DNA from: Actinosynnema sp. ALI-1.44
GTDB taxonomy: Bacteria > Actinomycetota > Actinomycetes > Mycobacteriales > Pseudonocardiaceae
Assembly (NCBI RefSeq): GCF_001984155.1
Contig: NZ_MTQO01000043.1
Location: 62,001-126,000, forward strand
Direction of reading: 5' to 3'
DNA length: 64,000 nucleotides
Below the pieces are notes generated by a model. It had not been told where the DNA came from. It worked only from the letters and a program-made list of their open reading frames with translations, and did not search any database. The position numbers and the translations under genes were made by a program. Positions 36,366-45,406 of this stretch are shown here, one piece after another. How positions within the stretch are numbered: position 1 is the first letter of the stretch; the number at the start of each line of letters is the position of its first letter.

Positions 36366-36409
36366 CGGATAAGAATCCGGTAGCGTCGGTTCTTGCGGAT
36401 AGATATCCG
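36366..36409. promoter_or_regulatory. Twin TetR operators (CGGAT-n4-ATCCG)
   Basis: Two palindromes, CGGATAAGAATCCG at 36366-36379 and CGGATAGATATCCG at 36396-36409, share arms and 4-base spacers. Their starts are 30 bp apart. The wider context (G before, GT after) is also identical. They lie in the 200-bp gap between the TetR gene and the oxidoreductase operon, the expected place for autoregulatory binding. Confidence 0.75.
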
Positions 36410-36473
36410 GTTCGCTCCTGACCATCATCGCACACACCGCCCAGCGGTGGTTTCTCCGCGGGAATGAGAACTG

Positions 36474-36926
36474 GTGGACATCACCCTAGAAGTCAACGGC
36501 AAGCTGGAGCAGCTCACTGTCGAGCCTGGTGTGACACTGCTCGACGCGTTGCGGGAACGGCTCGGGATCACCGGCCCCAAGAAGGGCTGTGACCGCGGCC
36601 AGTGCGGCGCGTGTACGGTCCATGTGGACGGACGGCCAGTGCTGTCGTGCCTGACCCTCGCCGCCACCGTGCGCAAGCCGGTCACCACTGTCGAAGGCCT
36701 TGCCGACGGCGACGAGCTGCACCCCGTCCAGCGCGCGTTCGTCGACCAGGACGCGCTGCAGTGCGGGTTCTGCACCTCCGGCCAGATCATGTCGGCCGTC
36801 GCCGCGGTCGAGCAGGACGTCGCGGATGTCCGGGAGTTCATGTCCGGCAACATCTGCCGGTGCTCCGCCTACCCGAACATCGTCGCGGCCGTCGAGCAGG
36901 CGAGGCGGACCGATGCGACCGTTTGA
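36474..36926 (+). CDS. Molybdenum hydroxylase, 2Fe-2S subunit (YagT-like)
   Basis: This 150-residue protein starts with GTG at 36474. The plant-type ferredoxin cluster has [21 protein letters not shown] near residues 39-59. The second cluster has [10 protein letters not shown] near 99-108 and CRCSAYP near 130-136. It passes electrons from the molybdenum site to FAD in xanthine-dehydrogenase-family enzymes. No Tat signal is present, so it is cytoplasmic. It overlaps the FAD subunit gene by 14 bp. Confidence 0.93.
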   Translation: MDITLEVNGKLEQLTVEPGVTLLDALRERLGITGPKKGCDRGQCGACTVHVDGRPVLSCLTLAATVRKPVTTVEGLADGDELHPVQRAFVDQDALQCGFCTSGQIMSAVAAVEQDVADVREFMSGNICRCSAYPNIVAAVEQARRTDATV

Positions 36927-37866
36927 GCTCACCGCGCCCGACAGCGTCGAAGCGGCGCTGTCCGAACAGGGCACCTTCCTGGCGGGCGGCACCACGCTCG
37001 TCGACCTGATGAAACTCAACGTCCTCACGCCGCAGCGCGTCCTGGACATCAACGAGCTGCCGTTGCGCGGCATCGACACCAGCGACGGCCTCCGGTTCGG
37101 CGCGCTGGAGCGGATGAACGACATCGCCCACCACCCCGGCGTGTACCCGGTCATCTCCAGTGCCCTGCTGCAGAGCGCGTCGCAGCAGCTGCGCAACATG
37201 GCGAGCATCGGCGGAAACCTGATGCAGCGCACCAGGTGTGGCTACTTCCGTGACGTGAACACGCCATGCAACAAGCGAAAGCCGGGCAGCGGGTGCTCGG
37301 CCATCACGGGCGACAACCGGATGCACGCCATCCTCGGCACGAGCGATGCCTGTGTCGCCACGCACGCCAGTGACGTGGCCGTTGCCCTCGTCGCGTTGGA
37401 CGCGCAGATCACCCTGGCCAGTTCCACCGGCACCCGCACGGTCAAGCTCGACGGCTTCTACCGCGTCCCCGGTGAGACGCCCGAGGTCGAGAACGACCTG
37501 CGTCCCGGTGAGCTGATCACCGAGGTCTTCGTGCCGAAACTGGACTGGGCGCGGCATTCGACGTACGTCAAGGTCCGGGACCGGCAGTCCTACGAGTTCG
37601 CGCTGTGCTCGGCCGCCGTCGCACTGGACATCCAGGACGGCCGGATCGTGGACGCCCGTGTCGCCGCGGGTGGTGTGGCCACCAAGCCGTGGCGGCTGGC
37701 CGCGGTGGAAGACGCGTTGCGAGGCGAGCCTGCCACCGTGCGGACGTTCGAGCAGGCCGCGTCGATCGCTGCGGACGGCGCGAAGCCACTGTCGGCGAAC
37801 GCTTTCAAGCCGTCCTTGCTGAAGCGGACCGTTGTCCGCGCGCTGATCGAGGGGAGTCGCGCATGA
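36913..37866 (+). CDS. Molybdenum hydroxylase, FAD subunit (YagS-like)
   Basis: This 317-residue FAD-binding subunit of the CO-dehydrogenase/xanthine-dehydrogenase family starts at ATG 36913. FAD motifs are [14 protein letters not shown] near residues 24-37 and [17 protein letters not shown] near 95-111. [10 protein letters not shown] near 116-125 is the extra cluster-binding region seen in YagS-type subunits. The C-terminus ([16 protein letters not shown]) is complete. It overlaps its upstream neighbour by 14 bp and its downstream neighbour by four (ATGA). Confidence 0.92.
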   Translation: MRPFELTAPDSVEAALSEQGTFLAGGTTLVDLMKLNVLTPQRVLDINELPLRGIDTSDGLRFGALERMNDIAHHPGVYPVISSALLQSASQQLRNMASIGGNLMQRTRCGYFRDVNTPCNKRKPGSGCSAITGDNRMHAILGTSDACVATHASDVAVALVALDAQITLASSTGTRTVKLDGFYRVPGETPEVENDLRPGELITEVFVPKLDWARHSTYVKVRDRQSYEFALCSAAVALDIQDGRIVDARVAAGGVATKPWRLAAVEDALRGEPATVRTFEQAASIAADGAKPLSANAFKPSLLKRTVVRALIEGSRA

Positions 37867-40037
37867 CCAGCCGGATCGACGGCCCGCTCAAAGTCACCGG
37901 CCAGGCGAAGTACGGTGCGGACAACCTCTTCCCCGACACGCTGCACGGCTACATCGTGCTCAGCACGGTCGCCAACGGCGAGATCACGGCCATGGACGTC
38001 ACGGCGGCCAAGAGTGCGCCCGGTGTGGTCGGTGTGTACACGCCGTTCGACGTGCTCAAGCTGGACAAGGCCGTCAGCTCGGTGTTCGGCGAGACGTGGG
38101 TGCCGTTGCAGACCAAAGAGGTCGCGTACTACGGCCAGCCGATCGGCGTCGTCGTCGCCGAGACGTACGAGCAGGCCAGGGACGCGGCGATGACCGTCGA
38201 GGTCACCTACGACGAGAAGCCCGCGGTGACGTCGTTCACCGACGGGCTGGCCACCGCCGAGGAACCGCCGGAGATCCGGGGCGGAGCGCCCAACGAGATG
38301 AGCGTGCTCGCCGACGGCGTCGAGTCTATTGAGGACGCGTTGGCGGCCAGCCCGGTCGTCGTCGACAACACGTACTTCACCGCGACGCAGCACCACACGC
38401 CGATGGAGCCGCATTCGGCCGTCGCCAGGTGGGACGCGGCCGGGTTGACCATCTACAGCGGAAACCAGGCCGCCCACCTGCAGGCGGAAGAGCTCTCGAC
38501 GGCGCTCGGCGTCGACCGCTCGCAGGTCCGGTGCATCAACCCGTTCGTCGGCGGGGCGTTCGGCGGCAAGGCCAGGACCTCGGCCGCGGGGTTCCTCGCC
38601 GCAGCGGCGGCGCGGGCGCTGGACCGGCCGGTCAAGGTCGTGATGAGCAGGGAGCAGGTCTTCACCGCGACGGCCGGTCGTGCCGCGACCGCCCAGCGGA
38701 TCGCGTTGGGCGCGGACAAGGACGGCAAGCTCATCGCCCTGCGGCACGACTCGGTCTCCAGCACCGGGATGGACCGTTCGTTCGTCGAGCCGACCTCACA
38801 CGGCACGTCCCGTGAGTGGTATGCCACGAAGAACCTCCACATCAGCCAGAAGATGGTGCCGTTGAACATCCCGCCGGTCACGTACATGCGTGCGCCGGGG
38901 GAGGCGCCCGGCTCGTTCGCGCTGGAAAGCGCGATGGACGAGCTGGCGATCGCGCTGAACATGGACCCGATCGAGCTCCGGCTGCGCAACAACTCGACCG
39001 CGCCGCCGGGCAAGGACCTGCTGTGGTCCAGCAAGCACCTCGACGAGTGCTACCAGATCGGCGCGATGCGGTTCGGCTGGGCCAACCGGTCGCCCCACGG
39101 TCACGAGGACGGCGACTGGCTGGTGGGGATGGGCACCGCCACGGCGATGTTCCCGGGCTTGCGGTTCCCGGCCACCGTCCGCGCCACGTTCAAGGCCGAC
39201 GACACCGCCGAGGTCGGCACCGGTGGTGCCGACCCCGGGACCGGCCTGCTGACCGTGCTCGCGCTGGTCGGCGCCGAGTCGCTGGACATCGCGCCGGACC
39301 GGGTGACCCCGGTGCTGGGTGACTCGGCGCTGCCGCCCGGCGGGCTGTCGGGTGGTTCGACCGCGACCGCCAGCGCGGGCAGCGCGACCATGGTCGCTGC
39401 CGTCGAGCTGATCGACCAGCTCGTGAAGCTCGCGACCTCGGCCGGTGCGCCGTTCGAGGGCCTCGAGGTGACGTACGAGGGCGGCCGGGTGCTCGCGGAC
39501 GGCCGGTCGATGACGTTCGGCGAACTGCTGCGGGCCACCGGGCGCACCGAGTTGACCGCGACCGGGTCGTCGGCGCCGGGCGAGGAGTTGACCAAGCACT
39601 CGTTCAGCTCCTTCGGCGCCCAGTTCGTCGAGGTCAAGGTGCACAAGTTGACCCGTGAGGCCCGCGTGACGCGGATGCTCGGGGTGTTCGACGCTGGCCG
39701 GATCATCAACGAGAAGACCGCGCGCAGCCAGCTGAGCGGCGGCATGATCTGGGGCGTTTCGGCAGCGTTGCACGAGGGGATCGAGATCGAGCCCAGCGGC
39801 CGGTTCGCCAACGCCGACCTGGCCGGCTACCTCGTTCCGGTCAACGCGGACATCCCGGACATCGGTGTGCACTTCGTCCAGTACCCGGACACGCTGCACA
39901 GCGACCTCGGTGCCAAGGGCGTCGGGGAGATCGGGGTCGTCGGTGTGGCGGCGGCCGTCGCGAACGCCATCCACAACGCGACCGGCATCCGCGTCCGGCA
40001 CATCCCGATCAGGATCGAGGACCTGCTGGACTCCTGA
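37863..40037 (+). CDS. Molybdenum hydroxylase, molybdopterin subunit (YagR-like)
   Basis: This 724-residue catalytic subunit starts at ATG 37863 in the ATGA overlap; the longer frame upstream is antisense noise. The N-terminal fold begins with GPLKVTGQAKYGADN. Cofactor-binding motifs are FVGGAFGGKARTSA near residues 228-241 and YMRAPGEAPGSFALESAMDE near 341-360. GVGEIGVVGVAAAVANAIHN near the C-terminus carries the conserved catalytic Glu. Substrate is probably an aldehyde or heterocycle; it cannot be told from sequence. Its final 29 bases overlap the convergent gene at 40009. Confidence 0.93.
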   Translation: MTSRIDGPLKVTGQAKYGADNLFPDTLHGYIVLSTVANGEITAMDVTAAKSAPGVVGVYTPFDVLKLDKAVSSVFGETWVPLQTKEVAYYGQPIGVVVAETYEQARDAAMTVEVTYDEKPAVTSFTDGLATAEEPPEIRGGAPNEMSVLADGVESIEDALAASPVVVDNTYFTATQHHTPMEPHSAVARWDAAGLTIYSGNQAAHLQAEELSTALGVDRSQVRCINPFVGGAFGGKARTSAAGFLAAAAARALDRPVKVVMSREQVFTATAGRAATAQRIALGADKDGKLIALRHDSVSSTGMDRSFVEPTSHGTSREWYATKNLHISQKMVPLNIPPVTYMRAPGEAPGSFALESAMDELAIALNMDPIELRLRNNSTAPPGKDLLWSSKHLDECYQIGAMRFGWANRSPHGHEDGDWLVGMGTATAMFPGLRFPATVRATFKADDTAEVGTGGADPGTGLLTVLALVGAESLDIAPDRVTPVLGDSALPPGGLSGGSTATASAGSATMVAAVELIDQLVKLATSAGAPFEGLEVTYEGGRVLADGRSMTFGELLRATGRTELTATGSSAPGEELTKHSFSSFGAQFVEVKVHKLTREARVTRMLGVFDAGRIINEKTARSQLSGGMIWGVSAALHEGIEIEPSGRFANADLAGYLVPVNADIPDIGVHFVQYPDTLHSDLGAKGVGEIGVVGVAAAVANAIHNATGIRVRHIPIRIEDLLDS

Positions 40038-41586
40038 TGTGGCTGAACTCCATCCCGATCATCGCCGCGGCGACGATCGGGATGGCGGCCAGCGACGGGA
40101 ACGCGATCCCGCGCGCGAGGTAGCCGGGCCGGAACTTGGCGTTGAACCGGTACAGCGACTCGACCTGGATCAACGGGTCGAGCAGGTGCATCACCCGGTA
40201 GCCGAGCCTGGCCGCGCCGGTGCGTTCGTCGCCCGCGTCGATCAGCGTGCGGAACGCGGCGAAGTTCAGCGAAACCGCGCGCACACCACCGGCCTGTGCG
40301 TACGCCACCAGGTCCACGATCATTCGCTCGTTCAACCCGTTGGGGCCACCACGATCGCGCCGCATCGAGTCCAACGACAGCGCCGGTCCGCACGGCGCGT
40401 ACCGCTGGAACCCGACCGCGCGGCCCTCGGCGTCACGCGCGATCACCACCACGCAGTCCGGGTGCGAACCGGTCAGCAGTTCGTCGAGGATCATCGAGAA
40501 CCCGCGTTCCCGTGACCCGTTGAGCCACCCCGTCGACACGGCGGTCAGCTCGGCACGCACGCTCTCCGACAGGTCCCCTTCACGCACCACGCTCGTGGTC
40601 ACGCCCGCGTTGTGCGTGCGTCGCACCGCCTGCCTGACGTTGCGCATTTCCCGCCCGGACAGGGAGAAAGCGGTCACGTCCAGCACGACCTCGTCCCCGA
40701 TGCCCAGCGTGCGCAGACCGTGCCGCTGCCACAGCGGGGCGAGTTCGTCCCGCATGCCGAGGACCGCGATCCGCCAGCCCGCGCGGTCGCAGGTCCGGAC
40801 GAACTCGTCGACGGCGTCCGCGAACGAGCCGGGCGAACCAACCGGATCGCCGCCCGCCACAGCGACCCCGAACAGCACCCGGTACCCGAGCACCGCCTGT
40901 CCGTCCCGGCTGAACACGTACGCCTTGTCACGGCGCAACATGAACGGCGCCAACGTGTCCGCGGACGGGTGTTCGACCAGGTTCTTGACTCGCTCCCGGG
41001 TGGCCTCGTCGCCTGGCTTCGGCGCAGGCGCGGGTGCCAGCAGCACGATCAACGCGACGCTGACCCCCAGCGCCAGCAAGGATCCGCCGTCGACCTGGAG
41101 TTCGTGATGGCCGTGGACGGCCGCGTCGTAGAGCCCGCCGACGGCCAGCGTGGTCAAACCGGCGATGGCCGCACCGCGAATCCTCGCGGGGGCAGGAACA
41201 GCCGGGAACGCCGAACGCCGCACGACAAGTGTGACTCCGCCCACCACCAACAGGATCGCCAGCACACTGCGTCCGACGGCGAGCACACCGCACGCCGCCA
41301 GCACGAGCGCGAGCCAGTACGCGACCTTCCTGCGCCGCAACAATCCGCATGCCAGTACGAGCAGGGCGATCGCGAACAACGCGACGTGCAACCGTCCGAA
41401 GTGGTCGACCACGTGCGCGGCGGGCCTGGCCCAGCTCGGCAACGCCACCCGCACCGCCGACAACAGCGCCACGATCCCGAACCCCGCCGTCACCAGCCCG
41501 AACGGCCAGACCTGCTGCCGTGCACCTACCTGCCCACGCACCAGCGTGCCGCTCAGCCTGTCGAGCACCCCCGCCGAATTCCGCAC
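40009..41586 (-). CDS. Phosphatidylglycerol lysyltransferase-like membrane protein (DUF2156)
   Basis: This 525-residue protein starts with GTG at 41586. The first 210 residues contain about six membrane helices. The rest is the LPG-synthase C-terminal domain (MprF-like GNAT fold), with YVFSRDGQAVLGYRVLFGVA, GGDPVGSPG and GFQRYAPCG followed by SLDSMRRD. Such proteins transfer an aminoacyl group to phosphatidylglycerol, or are LysX-linked relatives lowering membrane negative charge. A flippase half as long as in MprF is not present. Aminoacyl specificity is unknown. Confidence 0.85.
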   Translation of the reverse strand: MRNSAGVLDRLSGTLVRGQVGARQQVWPFGLVTAGFGIVALLSAVRVALPSWARPAAHVVDHFGRLHVALFAIALLVLACGLLRRRKVAYWLALVLAACGVLAVGRSVLAILLVVGGVTLVVRRSAFPAVPAPARIRGAAIAGLTTLAVGGLYDAAVHGHHELQVDGGSLLALGVSVALIVLLAPAPAPKPGDEATRERVKNLVEHPSADTLAPFMLRRDKAYVFSRDGQAVLGYRVLFGVAVAGGDPVGSPGSFADAVDEFVRTCDRAGWRIAVLGMRDELAPLWQRHGLRTLGIGDEVVLDVTAFSLSGREMRNVRQAVRRTHNAGVTTSVVREGDLSESVRAELTAVSTGWLNGSRERGFSMILDELLTGSHPDCVVVIARDAEGRAVGFQRYAPCGPALSLDSMRRDRGGPNGLNERMIVDLVAYAQAGGVRAVSLNFAAFRTLIDAGDERTGAARLGYRVMHLLDPLIQVESLYRFNAKFRPGYLARGIAFPSLAAIPIVAAAMIGMEFSHIRSPAGPRS

Positions 41587-41644
41587 CTGTGAAGTCTGAC
41601 AGACGAGCGGCGAAGATCGAATTGTCGGCTATGCCCCCACCATG

Positions 41645-43069
41645 TCAGGACTGCTGGTCCCGGTAGGTCTCGAGCAGCCGCAGCCAGATCTCGCTGACGG
41701 TCGGGTACGCCGGAACCGCGTGCCACAGCCGCGTGATCGGGACCTGACCGGCCACCGCGACCGTCGCCGCGTGCAGCAGGTCGCTCACGTCCGGCCCGAC
41801 GAACGTCACACCGAGCACGACCGACCGGTTCTTGTCGACGACCATCCGGGCCTTGCCGGTGTACCCATCCGCGTAAAGGCTTGCGCCTGCGACGTTACCG
41901 AGCTCGTAGTCCACCACGCTGGTGGTGTATCCGGCTTTGTTCGCGGCTTCCGCGGTCAGGCCGACCGAGGCGACCTCGGGCTCGGTGAAGGTCACCTGCG
42001 GCACTGCTTCGTGGTCGGCGGTTGCGACGTGTGCGCCCCACGCCTCTGTGGACACAGGCGCGCCTGAGACCCGGGCCGCGACGAGGTCACCCACCATGCG
42101 TGCCTGGTACTTGCCCTGGTGGGTGAGCAGTGCGCGGTGGTTGACGTCGCCGACCGCGTACAGCCAGTCGTGGCCCTCCACCTGCAGGGTGTCGTCGGTC
42201 TTCAGCCAGCTGCCTGGCTTGAGGCCGATCGTGTCCAGTCCTATGTCGCCGGTTCGGGGGGCGCGGCCGGTGGCCGCGAGTACTTCGCTGGCCTTGATCA
42301 CCGAGCCGTCGCCGAGTTCCATCTCGACTCCGGTGTCGGTTCGCCGGACTTTCCTGGTCTCGGTGTCGAGCAGCACGGTTGCGCCCTGCTCACGCAGTGC
42401 TGCGGTGACCATTTCGCCCGCGAACGGTTCCATTCCGGACAGCAGGCCACCTCGCGAGATGAGCGTGACCCGCGTGCCGAATCCGGCATACGCCGTTGCC
42501 ATCTCCGTCGCGACGACGCCGCCGCCGATGATGGCCAGGCTCTCGGGGACCTCCTGCGCGCTTGTCGCTTCGCGGCTGGTCCACGGCTGTGCCGCGCGCA
42601 GGCCCTCGATGTCCGGGATGAACGCGTCGGTGCCTGTGGCGACCGCGACCGCGTGCTTCGCCGTCAATGCTGTCTCTGTGCCGTCCGAGGCTGTCACGGT
42701 GACGCGCTTGGGTCCGTTCAGCCTGCCGACGCCGCGGACCAGCGTGATGCCCGCGCTTGCCACCCAGTCGGCTTGGCTGTCGTCCTTCCAGTTGTGGGTG
42801 AACGAGTTGCGGCGCTGCAAGACCGCCGCCACGTCGAGGCTGCCGGTGACGGCCTGCGCGGCGCCGTCCACCTGCTTGGCCGCTCGTATCGCCTGCGCCG
42901 AGCGCAACAGGGCCTTCGAGGGCATGCACGCCCAGTACGAGCACTCGCCACCGACCAACTCGTGCTCGACCAGCGCCACGGTCAGCCCGCCCTGCACGGC
43001 GCGGTCGGCGACGTTCTCGCCGACAGGTCCCGCGCCCAGCACGATGAGGTCGTACTCGACCTGGTCCAT
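41645..43069 (-). CDS. NAD(P)/FAD-dependent disulfide oxidoreductase (class I)
   Basis: This 474-residue protein starts at ATG 43069, chosen because GGGAGGACAGG lies just upstream; longer frames add nothing sensible. FAD motif LIVLGAGPVGENVADRA lies near residues 8-24. The redox Cys pair is in GGECSYWACMPSKALLRS near 41-58, with four residues between the Cys, as in this class. NAD motif LAIIGGGVVATEMATAY follows near 174-190, and the dimerisation domain ends with HAVPAYPTVSEIW. The His-x4-Glu of lipoamide dehydrogenase is replaced around HAVPAYPT. It is related to mercuric reductase and lipoamide dehydrogenase. The substrate is unknown. Divergent TetR and operator lie upstream. Confidence 0.88.
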   Translation of the reverse strand: MDQVEYDLIVLGAGPVGENVADRAVQGGLTVALVEHELVGGECSYWACMPSKALLRSAQAIRAAKQVDGAAQAVTGSLDVAAVLQRRNSFTHNWKDDSQADWVASAGITLVRGVGRLNGPKRVTVTASDGTETALTAKHAVAVATGTDAFIPDIEGLRAAQPWTSREATSAQEVPESLAIIGGGVVATEMATAYAGFGTRVTLISRGGLLSGMEPFAGEMVTAALREQGATVLLDTETRKVRRTDTGVEMELGDGSVIKASEVLAATGRAPRTGDIGLDTIGLKPGSWLKTDDTLQVEGHDWLYAVGDVNHRALLTHQGKYQARMVGDLVAARVSGAPVSTEAWGAHVATADHEAVPQVTFTEPEVASVGLTAEAANKAGYTTSVVDYELGNVAGASLYADGYTGKARMVVDKNRSVVLGVTFVGPDVSDLLHAATVAVAGQVPITRLWHAVPAYPTVSEIWLRLLETYRDQQS

Positions 43070-43150
43070 GTCCTGTCCTCCCGAATCGTCGACCCCGTGC
43101 CCCCACCTTTCCAGCATCCCGCTGTTCTCGCTCCGGCAGGCTCCGGCGTT

Positions 43151-43168
43151 GTACCTACTGGTATGTAC
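43151..43168. promoter_or_regulatory. TetR operator between oxidoreductase and TetR genes
   Basis: GTACCTACTGGTATGTAC is an inverted repeat with one mismatch in the arms. It lies 11 bp before the TetR start and 82 bp before the divergent reductase start. Sites of the TAC-n-TAC..GTA-n-GTA type are common for TetR regulators. Confidence 0.7.
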
Positions 43169-43178
43169 GCTTGGTCGG

Positions 43179-43775
43179 GTGGACACCAGGGAACGGCTCA
43201 TCGAAAGTGCCCGTGAGCTGCTGTGGGAACGCGGCTACGTGGGCACCAGTCCGAAGGCGATCCAAGCCCGTTCGGGTGTCGGACAGGGCAGTATGTACCA
43301 CCACTTCGCGGGCAAGTCCGACCTCGCCCTTGCCGCGATCGACCGCAGCGCCGAAGAGCTGCGTGCTCGGGCCGATGCGGCTTTCGCCGGGCCAGGCACG
43401 GCGATGGACCGGATCACGGCGTACTTCCGCCTCGAACGCGAGGTGCTCAAGGGCTGCCCGATCGGCGGCCTCACGCAGGACCCCGACGTCATGGCCGACC
43501 CGCGGCTGCGCAGGCCGGTGGAGGAGACGTTCACCTGGTTGACCGACCGCCTCGCCGAACTCCTCGCCGAGGCGTCGAACGACCGCGTGAACGCCCGTGC
43601 CACGGCGACCGCGCTGGTCGCCGTGCTGCAAGGCGGCTACGTCCTCGCCCGCGCCGCCGGGTCGGTGGACGTGCACACGCGTGCCATCGACGGCGCGCTC
43701 GGCCTGCTCGCCGGATACGTCGCCAGCCCCCAGCTGTGCCGTGAAGGCCACCTTTCCGGCATCAGACGCCCCTAA
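43179..43775 (+). CDS. TetR-family regulator
   Basis: This 198-residue protein starts with GTG at 43179. The frame is open far upstream but antisense to the reductase, so the start is set by the helix-turn-helix domain beginning VDTRERLIESARELLWERGY. Recognition helix region is KAIQARSGVGQGSMYHHFAG near residues 27-46. The C-terminal domain has EREVLKGCPIGGLTQDPDVM. It probably represses the divergent reductase. Its last codons (CREGHLSG) coincide with a GAAGGCCACCTT motif resembling the intergenic palindrome core, and its end overlaps the convergent sigma factor gene by 14 bp. Confidence 0.87.
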   Translation: MDTRERLIESARELLWERGYVGTSPKAIQARSGVGQGSMYHHFAGKSDLALAAIDRSAEELRARADAAFAGPGTAMDRITAYFRLEREVLKGCPIGGLTQDPDVMADPRLRRPVEETFTWLTDRLAELLAEASNDRVNARATATALVAVLQGGYVLARAAGSVDVHTRAIDGALGLLAGYVASPQLCREGHLSGIRRP

Positions 43776-44715
43776 CGCGGCCCTCACGGCAGGGAGGCCG
43801 GGCCGCGCTCGCGTCGGGTGCAACCAAGGCGGCATTCGTTGCGTTTGCCTGGATCGCGCCGAGCTTTCCGGGGTTCAGCAGCCACAGCACCCGGTCGATG
43901 CCCTCGTCGGACACGGCGACCGTCACCATCCCGTAGCGCTCACCGTCCACTGTGAGCAACGCGGCTGTCTGGCCGTTGGCGTCCACCCAGTCGACGTCGA
44001 CGCCCACCCAGAACCGGTCGGCGAACGCCCTGACGTACTTCGACACCCGCTCGCGGCCCACCACGGGGATCTTGGACGCGCGCGCCACGCCGCCGCCGTC
44101 GGAGTAGCTGACCACGTCCGCGGCGAGCAGTTCCTCCAAGGTGGCCAGGTCGCCGGACTTCGCCGCCGCGACGAACGCCGTCAGCAGCCGCCGCTGGTCA
44201 GCGGGGGTCGCGGGCGTGCGCCGCTCGGCCGCCAGGTGTTTACGGGCGCGGCTGACGAGCTGCCGTGCGGCGACCTCGTTCACCTGGACGATCTCGGCGA
44301 TCTGCGCGTACGGGTAGTCGAACGCCTCACGCAGCACGTACGCGGCCCGCTCGGTGGCCGGGAGCTTCTCCAGCAACATCAACACGGCGAACTCGAGCGC
44401 CGCCTCGCGCTCCGCACCCAGCTGGGGGTCGGCCGCGGTGTCGACCGGCTCGGGCAGCCACTGCCCGGTGTACGTCTCGTGCCGCGCACGCGCGCTCTGC
44501 GTCGCGTTGATCGCCAGCCTGGTGGTCACCGTCGCCAGGAACGCTGTCGAGTTGTCCACTTTCGAGTGGTCGTAGGTCTGCCAGCGCAGCCAGACGTCCT
44601 GCAGGAGGTCGTCGGCGTCGACCGCGCTGCCCAGCATCCGGTAGGCGATGCCGAACAGGCGCGGCCTCGCCTCGGTGAACGCCTCGACGGCTCGATCGAC
44701 GGCTGCCGGTTCCAC
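43762..44715 (-). CDS. SigJ-like ECF sigma factor with SnoaL-type C-terminal domain
   Basis: This 317-residue protein starts with GTG at 44715, with AAGG seven bases upstream; an ATG at 44781 is an alternative. Sigma region 2 has LFGIAYRMLGSAVDADDLLQ followed by DVWLRW. Region 4 has LPATERAAYVLREAFDYPYA and ARQLVSRARKHL. A SnoaL/NTF2-like domain (residues about 185-285) occupies the C-terminus, as in the ECF41 group, where it controls sigma activity. ECF41 genes usually lie beside a carboxymuconolactone decarboxylase or oxidoreductase; the flavin reductase at 41645 is close. The last 30 residues are unusual because they are read through a palindromic repeat. Confidence 0.88.
   Translation of the reverse strand: MEPAAVDRAVEAFTEARPRLFGIAYRMLGSAVDADDLLQDVWLRWQTYDHSKVDNSTAFLATVTTRLAINATQSARARHETYTGQWLPEPVDTAADPQLGAEREAALEFAVLMLLEKLPATERAAYVLREAFDYPYAQIAEIVQVNEVAARQLVSRARKHLAAERRTPATPADQRRLLTAFVAAAKSGDLATLEELLAADVVSYSDGGGVARASKIPVVGRERVSKYVRAFADRFWVGVDVDWVDANGQTAALLTVDGERYGMVTVAVSDEGIDRVLWLLNPGKLGAIQANATNAALVAPDASAARPPCREGRVRGV
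43820..43842. repeat. Palindromic repeat copy inside sigma-factor 3' end
   Basis: GCAAC and GTTGC arms flank a loop nearly matching that of 31742-31754 and 31772-31784 (CAAGGCGGCATTC here, CAATGTGGCATTC there). It is followed by GTTTG. The copy lies inside the open frame of the sigma factor, encoding ANATNAALV near its C-terminus. Confidence 0.75.
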
Positions 44716-44779
44716 ACTCGCAACCTTAGCGGCCACATAGGCGGTTCCGGGGGACCGGTGGATCTGGTCCAATGCGCGC

Positions 44780-45406
44780 ATGGCACGCCGTCAGTGGTGG
44801 ACGCTCGTCGCGGTCGGGCTGCTCGTCGTCGCCGAGGTGGCGTTGGGTGTCCTGCTGGTGGTCAACGGCGGCGACCGGGACACGACGCCCAACCCGTGGC
44901 GCACCGGTGACGGGTACCGCCAGCCGCCGCCGTGCTCGGCGCTCGACCGCGCTCTGGCGGACCGCCTGATCACGCCCGGCACGCCAGTGGACGACCGGAG
45001 CACCTACGAGGACGACGACCCGGTGCGGCTGTGCAAGTTCGGCGGACCGCAGGACGTCGACGTCGACGTCGAGCTCACCATGCGCAGCCGCCTGACCGGC
45101 CGGTTCGGCCCGTTGGAGATCCCGTCGCCCGGCCTGACGCGGCTGGACGTGTCGGACAACCTGACGACCCAGGAGTTCCGGCGCTACTTCGACTGGGTGG
45201 TGGTGCGTTTCCGGGTCGACAACCTCGAAGTCCTGCTGCACGTCAAGGCAAGCCCGAACCCGCCTCGTACCGACAAGGAACTGCCGACCCCGGAGAACGC
45301 GCGTGTCCTGCGGGACAACACCGTGGCGCTCGCTCAGAACCTCGCCGACAAGCTGGCCGTGCGCAACCGGGTCACGCCGACCGAGCCGACGTCACCACCT
45401 CGTTGA
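44780..45406 (+). CDS. Membrane-anchored or secreted protein, unknown function
   Basis: This 208-residue protein has one N-terminal membrane segment (WWTLVAVGLLVVAEVALGVL, residues 6-25) and then an extracellular domain. No lipobox is seen. PPPCSALDRALADRL near residues 49-63 and VRLCKFGG near 82-89 hold two Cys that could bridge. The region LTTQEFRRYFDWVVVRFRVD follows. The pattern resembles actinobacterial secreted proteins of the DUF3558-like type, but the match is too weak to name. The final 35 bp overlap the convergent monooxygenase gene. Confidence 0.65.
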   Translation: MARRQWWTLVAVGLLVVAEVALGVLLVVNGGDRDTTPNPWRTGDGYRQPPPCSALDRALADRLITPGTPVDDRSTYEDDDPVRLCKFGGPQDVDVDVELTMRSRLTGRFGPLEIPSPGLTRLDVSDNLTTQEFRRYFDWVVVRFRVDNLEVLLHVKASPNPPRTDKELPTPENARVLRDNTVALAQNLADKLAVRNRVTPTEPTSPPR

